Origin: a bacterium D16-51
GTDB lineage: Bacteria; Bacillota; Clostridia; Lachnospirales; Lachnospiraceae
DNA length: 64,000 bases
Reading direction: 5' to 3'
Assembly (NCBI GenBank): GCA_003612285.1
Contig: RAYE01000010.1
Coordinates: 45,565 to 109,564 of the forward strand
Shown here: in pieces, positions 24,116 through 33,328 of the stretch
How positions within the stretch are numbered: the first letter of the stretch is position 1
Layout: the number at the start of each line of letters is the position of its first letter
Translations under genes and position numbers: made by a program
The notes under the pieces: model-generated
The model's database searches: none
What the model saw: only the letters and a program-made list of their open reading frames with translations
Told to the model about the DNA's origin: nothing

Positions 24116-24952
24116 CTATCTGCTTTCCGTATTGTGCAGTGCGGGAAGCATAAAATGCTTATAGGGAACCATATTTACAATCGGATGGTTAAAGCCATGA
24201 TACATGCATCCATCCTCCCCATAGCAGGTACCATGGTCGGAACAGCAGATTACAAAAGTATCCCCCTTCCTTTGAAATGCACGAAAAAGCCTTCCCAGTT
24301 CCGAATCCACATAACGCAGTGCAGCCTCCTGGCCTTCTATGCTGTCTTTTTGTTCCCCTTCAAGATATAGTGAAACGGGGTAGTGGAGAGCCGAAATATT
24401 TATATACATCATAATAAGCTGCCCGGGATTCATCCTATCTACTATATTGACAGCGCAGTTCACTTGATTCGCTGCAGAATCCTTAACTTTACAGCCAAAA
24501 GATGGATTCCAGAAACTATGCTTAAAATATGACGGCATCACTTTCCCAATCTCCGTTCTTTTATCAAAAAAACTCAGCCCGCCAATGCAGTATGTTTCAT
24601 ATCCTTCCAGTTCCAGCCCCTGGACAAACGTCGCTCCCCGGAAAGTATATGCGCCTGTAGGCGCTTTCCTGCCCATCCCAATATCTTCTGAAAAAAACAA
24701 AGTCTCCCTCTGCTTCATATTCTTTATATCAGCATCCACTGGAAAAAAACCTGCAAACATCGCCTGATGGGACGGATAGGTAAAATTTCCCGGCGCGTGG
24801 CATTTCCGCCACTCTCCAAACTCTGCAAGTACCGGAGTCTTTCCAGCCTTCTGCTGCATAGCAGCCACATCATACCGCAAAGAATCCAGGCACACAAAAA
24901 GAATACTGCAATTCCCAACAATCTCGTTCATATCAATGCCCGTTGATTTCAT
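24116..24952 (-). CDS. STM4013/SEN3800 family sulfatase-like hydrolase
   Basis: 278 residues of the alkaline phosphatase/sulfatase fold: an N-terminal metal Asp23 in VCLDSLRYD, a candidate nucleophile region GNFTYPSHQAMFAG (Thr58/Ser61) in place of the CxPxR of true sulfatases, and a C-terminal metal motif CSDHGTCYGEDG followed by YHGFNHP. This pattern and the two following genes identify the STM4013 family, whose substrate is unknown. The start is ATG 24952 after AAGGGGGCGG. It is the last gene of a three-gene unit with STM4014- and STM4015-like genes. Confidence 0.82.
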   Translation of the reverse strand: MKSTGIDMNEIVGNCSILFVCLDSLRYDVAAMQQKAGKTPVLAEFGEWRKCHAPGNFTYPSHQAMFAGFFPVDADIKNMKQRETLFFSEDIGMGRKAPTGAYTFRGATFVQGLELEGYETYCIGGLSFFDKRTEIGKVMPSYFKHSFWNPSFGCKVKDSAANQVNCAVNIVDRMNPGQLIMMYINISALHYPVSLYLEGEQKDSIEGQEAALRYVDSELGRLFRAFQRKGDTFVICCSDHGTCYGEDGCMYHGFNHPIVNMVPYKHFMLPALHNTESR

Positions 24953-24969
24953 TTTGCCGCCCCCTTCTG

Positions 24970-25962
24970 TTATTTTGGGCTGATTCTATGCATCATTTCT
25001 ACCTGCTTCTTGTAAATCCTGTTTTCATGATAGATATCCTGGTAAATTAAATCCCCTTGTCCATTTATTTCTATGATATAAGGTTTCCTGCTTCCTTTTT
25101 CCAGCAATACATCTATTCCTGCCATTGAAAGCTGCGGAAAACACTTCATCGCCTGTCCGCATATCTTTTCTATACCGTCCACTGTCTGGCTTGAAAGCCC
25201 CAGCTTCTCCAATGCAAGCGGCGCATTGTTTAAATGCAGGTTAGTAACCGGCCCCTGCGACTGCCTTGCAAGCATATATTCTATTTTGCCAAACTGCCAG
25301 ACCACCCTTAAATCATAGCTTTTTCCTTGGAAAGATTCTTTGGGCCGCCATCTCTCTACAATCACGCCTAAAGATAGGACCACTTCCAGAAGCGGTCCCA
25401 TTTCTTCCCATTTTTCCATACGATATAACTTTTTCGTATTAAATAGCTTTCCCTTTTTTAAACAACAGGAAGTATACAAAACCATCTTGTTTTTTCCCGG
25501 AAGCCGCCGATAAGCTATTACCCCCGCTGCACCAGAGGAGTATACCGGCTTTATAAAAACCGAAGAAGTCCTGCTTAGCTCCATTTCCTCATGGAGCTGC
25601 CCAACTGTCCTGGGCTGGACAGAAAGCAGCTCCGTAACCGGAACGCCGTACTGCATTAATTTTTCTTTGCATCCCCTCTTGTCTAAGACTGACAGAATCC
25701 CTTCTGGTGTATTTAAAAAGCTGCATCCTGCATTTTGCAGATTCACAAGCTGCATCCGATACTCTTCCAAAAGACCGTTCATTTCAGATAAATCAGACTC
25801 TCCAAAAACAAAAGGATCCAGTTTTACCACATCATTTTTCCAATGGACATCCGATATTTCCTGCCATTCTACAAAATCAACCGGGATTTGCAGCTCCTTC
25901 GCAGCTTTTAAAAAATAACTTGTCCGTTTTGTGTCCCTTCCGCCAACTAATTTTATCCCCAT
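24970..25962 (-). CDS. STM4014 family protein, ATP-grasp-like
   Basis: 330 residues. LVGGRDTKRTSYF at the start, LNTPEGILSVLDKRGCKEKL in the middle, VFIKPVYSSGAAGV (the Lys that holds ATP in ATP-grasp folds) and DVLLEKGSRKPYIIEINGQG (metal-binding Glu/Asn) point to an ATP-grasp ligase, as in the STM4014 family. Such enzymes join a carboxylate to an amine or thiol through an acyl phosphate; the substrates here are unknown. Its ATG overlaps the stop codon of the STM4015-like gene (TAATG), which implies coupled translation, and STM4013 follows 17 bases later. Confidence 0.82.
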   Translation of the reverse strand: MGIKLVGGRDTKRTSYFLKAAKELQIPVDFVEWQEISDVHWKNDVVKLDPFVFGESDLSEMNGLLEEYRMQLVNLQNAGCSFLNTPEGILSVLDKRGCKEKLMQYGVPVTELLSVQPRTVGQLHEEMELSRTSSVFIKPVYSSGAAGVIAYRRLPGKNKMVLYTSCCLKKGKLFNTKKLYRMEKWEEMGPLLEVVLSLGVIVERWRPKESFQGKSYDLRVVWQFGKIEYMLARQSQGPVTNLHLNNAPLALEKLGLSSQTVDGIEKICGQAMKCFPQLSMAGIDVLLEKGSRKPYIIEINGQGDLIYQDIYHENRIYKKQVEMMHRISPK

Positions 25963-26825
25963 TATTCTGTCAGCATTGGATAACGGTAAACCTCGCCGTC
26001 ATCTTCATCCACATCCTCGTCCTGCGGGTCATCTACGCAGATATCTATTGGAAGCTCTTCCAGCCTTTTCATCATTTTATCTGAAAGATAATGATACTCT
26101 AAATCCACCTCTTTAATATTTGGGAAGGAAGGCAGCTCTTTAAGCAGGATTTCCCCACCCTTATCTGTCAACGTACCATTTGACAAAGCCAGCTTGCTGA
26201 TTTGCTTCATATATTTGCTTTTCACTACTTCTTCTGTAATTTCATCCTGTATCTCACTGTCCATTAACCCAAGAGATTCCAGCTTAGGAAAATCAGACTT
26301 TTCCAGCAAATCTTTAATATCAGAAACATCTCCGTCAAACCCATAATCTTCAACCCCTATATAAAGCATTAACTCTCTCAATTCCGGCAATTCTGCTTTT
26401 GCAATGCTCTGGATCTCTGATACACCCAATCCCCCGCAGATAATCTCAAAACTTTTTAAATTAGAATGCTTTATCTCTCCAAGCTCCAGGTTCATGCTTC
26501 CTTTAATCGTAAGCTTCTCAAGCCCCGGAAGCGCCGCCCAAAGCTTGCTGTAATCTGCCTGCTCAATCCAGGATACCTCACATTCTTCATAATCCATATC
26601 CCCAATAAACAAATGCTTTAAGTTCGTAAACTTGTCCTTGTTTTCCACAATGCTATCTACAATTGACTGTGCGCTGTTATCCCATGATTCTCCCCAGCAG
26701 CCTATAATAATTTCTTCTAATTCTGGCAATTCAGTGTCTGAAATAATTTCTTCCGCCATCGTTTCAGCATTCTTTTTGTTTTCATTAAAATCATCCCAAT
26801 CATAAACATACTTTTTACTCTTCAT
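25962..26825 (-). CDS. STM4015 family leucine-rich-repeat-like protein
   Basis: 287 residues from ATG 26825 (GGAGTGTATT before it); the ORF extends 54 codons upstream without a better start. After the N-terminal YVYDWDDFNENKKNAE the sequence shows spaced leucine-rich units (LKHLFIGDMDYEEC, LEKLTIKGSMNLE, LKSFEIICGGLGV, LRELMLYIGVED, LESLGLMDSEI, ISKLALSNGTLTD), the hallmark of STM4015 proteins, and an acidic tail. It is probably the peptide- or protein-binding component of the cluster. First gene of the unit. No radical SAM genes (STM4011/4012) are found around it. Confidence 0.8.
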   Translation of the reverse strand: MKSKKYVYDWDDFNENKKNAETMAEEIISDTELPELEEIIIGCWGESWDNSAQSIVDSIVENKDKFTNLKHLFIGDMDYEECEVSWIEQADYSKLWAALPGLEKLTIKGSMNLELGEIKHSNLKSFEIICGGLGVSEIQSIAKAELPELRELMLYIGVEDYGFDGDVSDIKDLLEKSDFPKLESLGLMDSEIQDEITEEVVKSKYMKQISKLALSNGTLTDKGGEILLKELPSFPNIKEVDLEYHYLSDKMMKRLEELPIDICVDDPQDEDVDEDDGEVYRYPMLTE

Positions 26826-27030
26826 AATACACTCCAATCCTCCTTCTTCTGAACCGCAGACCAACTGCACAGACAAAATAATTTCACATCCATGCAGAAA
26901 GCTGCCCTTTTTGCTTCTACTCACAGCCATAAACAATACTATTGTCATGCCTTTATAAATTTTAACATATCTAACAAATTCTGTCATTAAAGAACTTCAC
27001 CAGATTCAAGATAATTTATGTAAAATATAC

Positions 27031-27059
27031 TTGACAAATCGTTATATATAATATATATT
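27031..27059 (+). promoter_or_regulatory. promoter of the membrane protein/XRE operon
   Basis: TTGACA (27031-27036), 17-base spacer, TATATT (27054-27059). The AT-rich alternating TATATA tract in the spacer may be the operator of the XRE repressor encoded at the end of the operon (inference). Confidence 0.75.
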
Positions 27060-27184
27060 ATGAAAAGCAAATATGTTACAGGAAAGGAGCGAAAAATAAC
27101 TTTTTCACCCGGCAGGTTTGTGGCTGCGCGCTGCTTGCACAAACATTGCATTATGGCATAAGCAGCGCAGAAACGAGGTTAACT

Positions 27185-27718
27185 ATGGAATATAATTTAG
27201 GTTTTTTAGCAGGGGGAATCCTTGCTGCTATCATTGGCGTTATCTTCATCTGCATCTTTCTGAGGTATACAAAAACAGATAATTCTACAAAATGTAAATA
27301 TGATGAACGCCAGCAGCTGGTGCGTGGAATTGGGTTTAAATATGGCTTTTTTACATTTATTATCTATAATGCTGCTGCCTCAGTGTTTATTTCTTTTGGA
27401 GAAAAGCAATATATTGACCATGACGCGCTTATGCTGATTGGCATTTTTATCAGCACTTTCGTTTACGCTGCATTTTGTATCTGGAAAGAAGGATATTTTT
27501 CACTAAATGAGAACCCAAAACGTGTTGTCATCGCCTTTACTGCCATTGCCCTTCTCAATTTTTGCATCGGCTGGCGAAGTTATCTTCATGGACTTATGTT
27601 TGAAAATGGAATGCTGACCAGCCACTGCATCAATTTTCTTTGCGGCATTTTAATAGTCCTGCTTTTCCCTGTGATGGCAGCAAAACATATGAATAAACAG
27701 AAAGAAGCGGAAGAATGA
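27185..27718 (+). CDS. small integral membrane protein upstream of an XRE regulator
   Basis: 177 residues from ATG 27185 with GAGGTTAACT upstream. Four or five hydrophobic segments (e.g. FLAGGILAAIIGVIFICIF at the start, LCGILIVLLFPVMA near the end) joined by short charged loops such as KYDERQQLVRG. The same DERQ..RG motif appears in small membrane proteins that are commonly paired with a helix-turn-helix regulator in Firmicutes. Its last four bases overlap the XRE gene (ATGA), indicating translational coupling. Function unknown. Confidence 0.75.
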   Translation: MEYNLGFLAGGILAAIIGVIFICIFLRYTKTDNSTKCKYDERQQLVRGIGFKYGFFTFIIYNAAASVFISFGEKQYIDHDALMLIGIFISTFVYAAFCIWKEGYFSLNENPKRVVIAFTAIALLNFCIGWRSYLHGLMFENGMLTSHCINFLCGILIVLLFPVMAAKHMNKQKEAEE

Positions 27719-27918
27719 AAAATTTACGGTTAAAATCAGCAAGGGCAGCAAAGGATTTGTCACAGCAGGAACTTGCCAGCAAAGTCGGCGTTTCCCGGCA
27801 GACAATCAGCGCAATTGAAAAGGGGGACTACAACCCCACTATAAACCTATGTATTGCAATTTGCCATGCAGTAGACAAAACATTAAATGATTTATTTTGG
27901 GAGGAACCGCTAGAATAG
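27715..27918 (+). CDS. XRE-family transcriptional regulator
   Basis: 67 residues forming a single Cro/C1-type helix-turn-helix: LRLKSARAAKDLSQQELASK (helices 1-2), then VGVSRQTISAIEKGDYNPTI (recognition helix and the 'EKG.YNPT' signature of YozG-like regulators). It overlaps the preceding membrane protein gene by four bases and is followed immediately by a terminator whose 5' arm includes the end of the coding region. It probably autoregulates the two-gene operon. Confidence 0.9.
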   Translation: MKNLRLKSARAAKDLSQQELASKVGVSRQTISAIEKGDYNPTINLCIAICHAVDKTLNDLFWEEPLE

Positions 27919-27940
27919 GGAGCTATTCTAGCGGTTCTTT
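27904..27940 (+). terminator. terminator after the XRE gene
   Basis: GAACCGCTAGAATA pairs perfectly with TATTCTAGCGGTTC (14 bp, loop of six) and is followed by TTT. The left arm contains the XRE stop codon. Confidence 0.9.
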
Positions 27941-28140
27941 AACAACTTCCTAAAAGGGCATTGCTAAGGCAATGTCTTTTTTGTGCTATTTTATGTCTTT
28001 TTTCTCAAGGCAATCCCCAGCTATTTCCTGTATACTATTACTTAACATTAGAAACTGCAAAAAGTCTAAAATATCCATAAAGCTCTCATGTCAATACTTT
28101 TTGCAAATTAATGAAACTTCTAGAAACGGAGGAAAAAATA

Positions 28141-29451
28141 ATGCCAAATCCATATTTACCTAATTGGGAATATATTCCCGACGGGGAACCGCACGTTTTC
28201 GGGGAACGGGTTTATGTCTATGGCTCCCACGACAGAGTAGATTCCGAACACTTTTGTGATTTCAAATTAAAAGTATGGTCTGCATCCATTGACGACCTAG
28301 ACCACTGGAAATGCCATGGTGACATTTTCCGCACAAGGCCCGGCGGCGGACGCCCGGCAGACGCAGACTGGAGTGAAAGAGAACTCTATGCACCTGATGT
28401 TGTAGAAAAAGATGGAAAATACTATTTATATGCCTATATTGTTGATTCAAAAGGCTGTGTGGCAGTCAGCGACAAACCGGAAGGCCCCTTTAAACTTCTG
28501 TCACAATATCAGTACAACATACCAGAACACTACGACGACGGTACTTTTATCGATCCAGGCGTACTGGTGGATGATGATGGACGTGTCTATGTTTACTGCG
28601 GATTTGAAGGTTCTTACATGTGCGAGATGAACCCTGACAATATGTATGAAGTGCTTGATGGAACATATCAGACAGATATCATCCCAGTTGAAGAGCCGTT
28701 CCGGTTTTTTGAGGCATGCTCCCCAAGAAAAGTTGGAAATACCTATTACCTGATTTACTCCCCTAAGACAGGAAGCCGTTTAGCATATGCAACCTCTTCC
28801 TCCCCAGCCGGCCCGTTTACATACCGTGGATACATAATAGACAATGGCGTTGATTTTCCAGGCGGCAACAATCATGGCTCTATCTGCCAAATCAATGGCC
28901 AGTGGTATATTTTCTACCATAGGATGACAAATAGCTCTATTATGTCCAGAAGGGGATGTGTAGAGCGGATTGAAATATTGCCGGATGGCAGTATTCCTAC
29001 TGTCGAAATGACGTCGCTTGGTTTTTCCCAGTCCCTGAACCCATATGAAACAACTCTGGCAGACACAGCATGCGTGTTAAAGAGCGGGGCATTGATTACA
29101 GAGCTTGATTTATTTACCCGTATTATCACAAATATAACAGATGGCTGTGTTATGGGCTGGAAATATTACGACTTTGGGGAAGATTATACTAATGAAGACA
29201 TTCTTTTTGCTGCAAAACTGCTTCCACGTGGCTGCCATGGACGAATCCGTATCTGCATTGACAATGAAACAGAAGAAATTGGTTCCGTTGAATTTTTCCA
29301 TAACAGCGCTGAAGCCAGAGGGAAAGTGAAAAATGTAACTGGAACACATGCTGTCTATCTGATTGCCGAAAGCGGCTATACCAGCTGGGCAAAAAACAGT
29401 TTCCAGGGACGCCAGCTATTTGACCTGATATCCTTTGTATTTTGCAAATAA
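28141..29451 (+). CDS. glycoside hydrolase family 43 protein
   Basis: 436 residues from the ATG that follows GGAGGAAAAAATA. The five-bladed propeller of GH43 is indicated by PDGEPHVFGERVYVYGSHD (catalytic base Asp), YAPDVVEKDGKYYLYA (Asp that tunes the pKa) and FFEACSPRKVGNTYYLIY (acid Glu), with a C-terminal ~120-residue beta-sandwich-like part. Enzymes of this family release arabinose or xylose from plant glycans. There is no signal peptide, so it should act on imported oligosaccharides. The next gene encodes an extracellular solute-binding lipoprotein, 79 bases downstream. Confidence 0.85.
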   Translation: MPNPYLPNWEYIPDGEPHVFGERVYVYGSHDRVDSEHFCDFKLKVWSASIDDLDHWKCHGDIFRTRPGGGRPADADWSERELYAPDVVEKDGKYYLYAYIVDSKGCVAVSDKPEGPFKLLSQYQYNIPEHYDDGTFIDPGVLVDDDGRVYVYCGFEGSYMCEMNPDNMYEVLDGTYQTDIIPVEEPFRFFEACSPRKVGNTYYLIYSPKTGSRLAYATSSSPAGPFTYRGYIIDNGVDFPGGNNHGSICQINGQWYIFYHRMTNSSIMSRRGCVERIEILPDGSIPTVEMTSLGFSQSLNPYETTLADTACVLKSGALITELDLFTRIITNITDGCVMGWKYYDFGEDYTNEDILFAAKLLPRGCHGRIRICIDNETEEIGSVEFFHNSAEARGKVKNVTGTHAVYLIAESGYTSWAKNSFQGRQLFDLISFVFCK

Positions 29452-29530
29452 AAAGGACAGCCCACAGATTATCCAAAACAGCCATAACAAATCATGGTGC
29501 TTTTAATAAAATATTAAGGAGGAATGAAGT

Positions 29531-31246
29531 ATGGATACTAAAAAACTAAGCAAAAAACTTTTATCGCTGACTCTGGCAGGGAGCATCACAATCGGCACAG
29601 CATCTGCATTATCCGGATGCGGCAGTAAAAAAGATGAAAGTATTACGCTGGATGTTTACAACACCCTTGCAAACTATTCTGGAATGCAGTCCGGGTGGAT
29701 AGCCGACATATTAAAAGAAAAATTTAATGTAAGGCTCAATATTATCCCTGATGGCAATGGCGTATATGAAACGCGCATGGAAAGCGGAAACCTTGGTGAT
29801 ATTATTGTCTGGGGCGGTGACGGCGACCGGTATGCAAATGCTGTTAAAAGCGATTTGCTGTATGACTGGAACGAGGATGACCTTATTTCTGAATTTGGCA
29901 GCTACATCAAAGAACATATGCCAGATGCTATTGCCAAAAACCAGAACCTTACAAAGGAACTTACAGACGGCAAAAAAGACTGTCTTTACGGAATTGGCAA
30001 TGATGTGGCAACCACCAATAAGGATCACCAGATGTTTATTTATAACTGGGATGTGCGCTGGGATTTATACAAACAGCTTGGCTACCCAAAGGTAAAAGAT
30101 ATGGATGACATGCTGCAGTTACTAAAAGATATGCAAAAACTCTGTCCAAAAGATGATTCCGGCAACAAAACATATGCTGTATCTTTATGGCCAGACTGGG
30201 ACGATTCTATGGTTATGTATGTAAAAGCAACTGCAACCGCTTACTATGGCTATGATGAACTGGGCCTTGGGCTGTATGACCCACAGACAGGAACATACCA
30301 TGACGCACTGGAAAAAGACGGTCCATACCTGACAATGCTTAAATTTTACAATGATTTGTACCAAAACGGGCTTCTTGACCCTGACTCCATGACACAAAGA
30401 TATGAGCAGATGGGTGAAAAGATACAAAATGGCGGAGTACTATTCTCTATCTTTAATTATTGCGGTTCTATTGCATATAATAAAGATGCCCATACCTCCG
30501 CCGGCAAAATGATGTACTGCATGAAGCCGGAAGATGCTACCCCTCTTGTAGCCGGTATGAATACACAGGGCGGCACCTATACTACAAGTATTGGTAAAAC
30601 GACTGAATACCCTGAATTATGTATGGAAGTCCTGAATTACTTTGCAACCCCGGAAGGACGTATGACATATGCCTATGGTCCAAAAGAAATTTGCTGGGAT
30701 TATGATAAAGAGGGCAATACATATTTTACAGAACTGGGTGCAAAGTGCCATGAGAATGAAAACACAAAAATGGGGAACGGCTATAAAGGAAGCTTCCATG
30801 ACGGCGTATTACAGGCATCTTTCTCTACCTGGTCCATTGATGCAGAAAACCCGGATTCAAATGGTGAAACATATAACTCTGATAACTGGAAAAGCAACAT
30901 TTCCGTTGCAAAAAGCGATATTGAACAAGATTGGCGTGACTATAACTCCTGCATCAGCATTAACGAATATTTTGATAAAGGAAAATACGTTGTCGCTCCT
31001 GGCACTTCCTTTACTTTAGAGCCAAAAGACACAGAATTAAAGACAACCTGGGCGCAGGTAACAGATGAAGTCAAAAACACCTCCTGGAAAGCAATATATG
31101 CCAAAACAGACGCCGAATTTGACAAGATAGTTGACAAAATGATTGAAAATGCAAAAGACTATGGCTATGATACCTGTATTGAGTGGTCAAAAGGCCAGGC
31201 AGAACGCAGGCATCAACTAGAACAGGAACTGAAAGCAACAAAGTAA
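29531..31246 (+). CDS. extracellular solute-binding lipoprotein, carbohydrate type, orphan
   Basis: 571 residues with a lipoprotein signal: positively charged start, hydrophobic core and lipobox LSGC ending at Cys30. The mature protein resembles family 1 solute-binding proteins of the LplA/oligosaccharide type (TLANYSGMQ, WGGDGDRYANAV, ETTWAQV-like C-terminal region). GAGGAATGAAGT is the ribosome-binding site. It should bind oligosaccharides outside the membrane and deliver them to an ABC permease, but no permease or ATPase gene is adjacent; the next gene is a MATE exporter. The partner transporter must be elsewhere, or the gene is a remnant of a larger locus. Confidence 0.85.
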   Translation: MDTKKLSKKLLSLTLAGSITIGTASALSGCGSKKDESITLDVYNTLANYSGMQSGWIADILKEKFNVRLNIIPDGNGVYETRMESGNLGDIIVWGGDGDRYANAVKSDLLYDWNEDDLISEFGSYIKEHMPDAIAKNQNLTKELTDGKKDCLYGIGNDVATTNKDHQMFIYNWDVRWDLYKQLGYPKVKDMDDMLQLLKDMQKLCPKDDSGNKTYAVSLWPDWDDSMVMYVKATATAYYGYDELGLGLYDPQTGTYHDALEKDGPYLTMLKFYNDLYQNGLLDPDSMTQRYEQMGEKIQNGGVLFSIFNYCGSIAYNKDAHTSAGKMMYCMKPEDATPLVAGMNTQGGTYTTSIGKTTEYPELCMEVLNYFATPEGRMTYAYGPKEICWDYDKEGNTYFTELGAKCHENENTKMGNGYKGSFHDGVLQASFSTWSIDAENPDSNGETYNSDNWKSNISVAKSDIEQDWRDYNSCISINEYFDKGKYVVAPGTSFTLEPKDTELKTTWAQVTDEVKNTSWKAIYAKTDAEFDKIVDKMIENAKDYGYDTCIEWSKGQAERRHQLEQELKATK

Positions 31247-31309
31247 ACCAGCCAAACTTTACTCTTTCTTAATAGACTTTGCCCTTTCTTAATAGATTTC
31301 AACTTTTCC

Positions 31310-31375
31310 ATGTGGTACAATGGTTTCTGTCCACAGCAATACAGGTAACGTGGACAAAAATTCATTGTACCACAT
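31310..31375 (+). other. two-stem palindromic leader before the MATE gene
   Basis: ATGTGGTACAATG (31310-31322) pairs perfectly with CATTGTACCACAT (31363-31375); inside it TGTCCAC (31328-31334) pairs with GTGGACA (31350-31356). The structure ends 20 bases before the MATE start codon. Two copies of CTTTCTTAATAGA precede it. It could be an operator or an RNA leader; no known riboswitch fits. Confidence 0.6.
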
Positions 31376-31395
31376 AGAAACTTGGGGTGAAAGTT

Positions 31396-32793
31396 ATGGA
31401 AAATTCAAAAAGCATTGATGTATTTGAAAAGTTACCGGTTCCAAAAGCGGTAATGACACTTGCTGTACCGACAATTATCAGTTCACTCGTTATGGTAATT
31501 TACAATCTGGCTGACACGTATTTTGTCGGAATCTTAAACAGCGCAATTGAGAATTCAGCCGTTACGCTTGCAGCGCCGGTACTTCTTGCATTCAATGCAG
31601 TCAACAATCTTTTTGGCGTAGGAAGTTCCAGCATGATGAGCCGGGCGCTGGGTAAAAAAGACTATGAAACGGTCTACCGCAGTTCTGCATTAGGTTTTTA
31701 CTGCGCTGCTTTATGCGGCCTTCTTTTTTCTTTGTCATATACCATATTCCAGCAGCCAATGTTAACACTGCTCGGTGCTGATAAGACAACTGCTTTTGCT
31801 ACAGGGGAGTATCTGAAATGGACTGTCTCTTTTGGAGCCGCCCCTGCTATTTTAAATGTAGTGCTTGCCTACCTGGTGCGTGCTGAAGGCGCGTCGCTCC
31901 ATGCAAGCATCGGGACAATGAGCGGCTGTCTTTTAAATATTATATTAGACCCTATTTTTATTCTTCCCTGGGGATTGAATATGGGCGCTGCTGGCGCAGG
32001 CTTTGCCACTTTCCTGTCAAACTGTGCAGCATGCCTTTATTTCTTTGTCCTGTTATTTATAAAACGTGGTAAAACATACGTCTGTATCCGGCCATCTATG
32101 TTCCGGCTTCAAAAACCTATCCTTATTGGAATATGCAGCGTAGGAATACCGGCGGCAATCCAGAATCTCCTGAATGTTACCGGCATGACAATCTTAAACA
32201 ATTTTACATCGTCCTTTGGCTCTGATGCAGTAGCAGCAATGGGAATCTCACAAAAAATCAACATGGTCCCTGTCCAGATTGCCCTCGGCTTTTCCCAGGG
32301 AATAATGCCGCTTGTCAGCTATAATTATGCAAGCGGAAATGCCCTGCGCATGAAAAAAGCAATCCTTTTTTCCATGAAGATTTCCCTTACCTTCATGGCG
32401 GCTGTAACACTTGGGTATTATATTGGCGCAACCCCTCTGGTATCGCTTTTCATTAAAGATTCTACCATTATTGGTTATGGAAGCCGCTTTTTACAAGGCT
32501 TTTGCCTGGGCATGACATTCCTCTGCATGGATTTTATTGCCGTCGGAGTATTTCAGGCATGCGGCATGGGGCAGAAAGCATTAGTTTTTGCCATCCTCCG
32601 AAAAATCATTTTAGAAATCCCAGCGCTTTTTATTTTAAACTGGCTGTTCCCATTATACGGTCTTGCCTATGCCCAATTTGTTGCAGAAGCTGTACTAGCT
32701 ATCGCAGCCATAATCGCTCTTTTCCATATTTTTAAGCAAACAGAAAGAAGGGATAACAATGGACTTAAAGACAAACATATGCGACTCCATTAA
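31396..32793 (+). CDS. MATE family efflux transporter 1
   Basis: 465 residues, taken from ATG 31396 after GGGGTGAAAGTT; an in-frame GTG nine bases upstream is possible. Twelve membrane helices in two six-helix halves are visible, with the usual MATE segments at the start (PTIISSLVMVIYNLADTYFV) and at the second half (GIPAAIQNLLNVTGMTILNN). MATE proteins export cationic drugs or metabolites in exchange for Na+ or H+; the substrate is not evident. The last 35 bases overlap the DUF3877 gene. A conspicuous palindromic leader precedes it. Confidence 0.9.
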   Translation: MENSKSIDVFEKLPVPKAVMTLAVPTIISSLVMVIYNLADTYFVGILNSAIENSAVTLAAPVLLAFNAVNNLFGVGSSSMMSRALGKKDYETVYRSSALGFYCAALCGLLFSLSYTIFQQPMLTLLGADKTTAFATGEYLKWTVSFGAAPAILNVVLAYLVRAEGASLHASIGTMSGCLLNIILDPIFILPWGLNMGAAGAGFATFLSNCAACLYFFVLLFIKRGKTYVCIRPSMFRLQKPILIGICSVGIPAAIQNLLNVTGMTILNNFTSSFGSDAVAAMGISQKINMVPVQIALGFSQGIMPLVSYNYASGNALRMKKAILFSMKISLTFMAAVTLGYYIGATPLVSLFIKDSTIIGYGSRFLQGFCLGMTFLCMDFIAVGVFQACGMGQKALVFAILRKIILEIPALFILNWLFPLYGLAYAQFVAEAVLAIAAIIALFHIFKQTERRDNNGLKDKHMRLH

Positions 32794-33295
32794 GGAGTGT
32801 GAAATCAAACTTGGATATCAGGAAGAAACCATACATTTATATTATCCTGAAAACACATTACTTGAGCTTTTAAAAGCAACACCTGGCAGCCTTCATCAAA
32901 AAACAGATTCTTTCTGCCAGACGCAGGCAGGGCTATTTGGAAACATTACAATTGAAGAAACACAGGAAAAAGGCAGATATTGTATTTCCATCCCTGCAAA
33001 AGGTGTAAAATATGTACATGAAAATATAACTGCAAGCCCGTTTATGGAGGCCTTTGTACAAGAAATCCATAAACCGGGCTTAAAAAAAGACGATATCCTG
33101 AAACTGTTCTATCAATTTTCTAAAGATGTTATTACAGAAAAAATAGAGAATAACGAATGGGCAGTCTATTTCCAAGATAATACAATTGATGCCTACGTAT
33201 ATTATATTGAAGAAGACGACTTCGGGCTTCAGTACCACCGCTTCACAAAAGAAACTTTTTCGGCTATGCAGACCTGCCACACAAGCAATTCATAA
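32759..33295 (+). CDS. DUF3877 family protein
   Basis: 178 residues, soluble. Conserved-looking elements are GYQEETIHLYYPENTLLELL near the start and FVQEIHKPGLKKDDILKLFY in the middle, the arrangement of DUF3877, a small family from Clostridia without assigned function. The start overlaps the MATE gene by 35 bases, with AAGAAGGGATAACA as ribosome-binding site inside it, so it is co-expressed with the transporter. It may be an accessory protein, but this is only inferred from position. Confidence 0.75.
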   Translation: MDLKTNICDSIKECEIKLGYQEETIHLYYPENTLLELLKATPGSLHQKTDSFCQTQAGLFGNITIEETQEKGRYCISIPAKGVKYVHENITASPFMEAFVQEIHKPGLKKDDILKLFYQFSKDVITEKIENNEWAVYFQDNTIDAYVYYIEEDDFGLQYHRFTKETFSAMQTCHTSNS

Positions 33296-33328
33296 AATAG
33301 ATTTCTGCAATTGGCGAACATAAATCCA

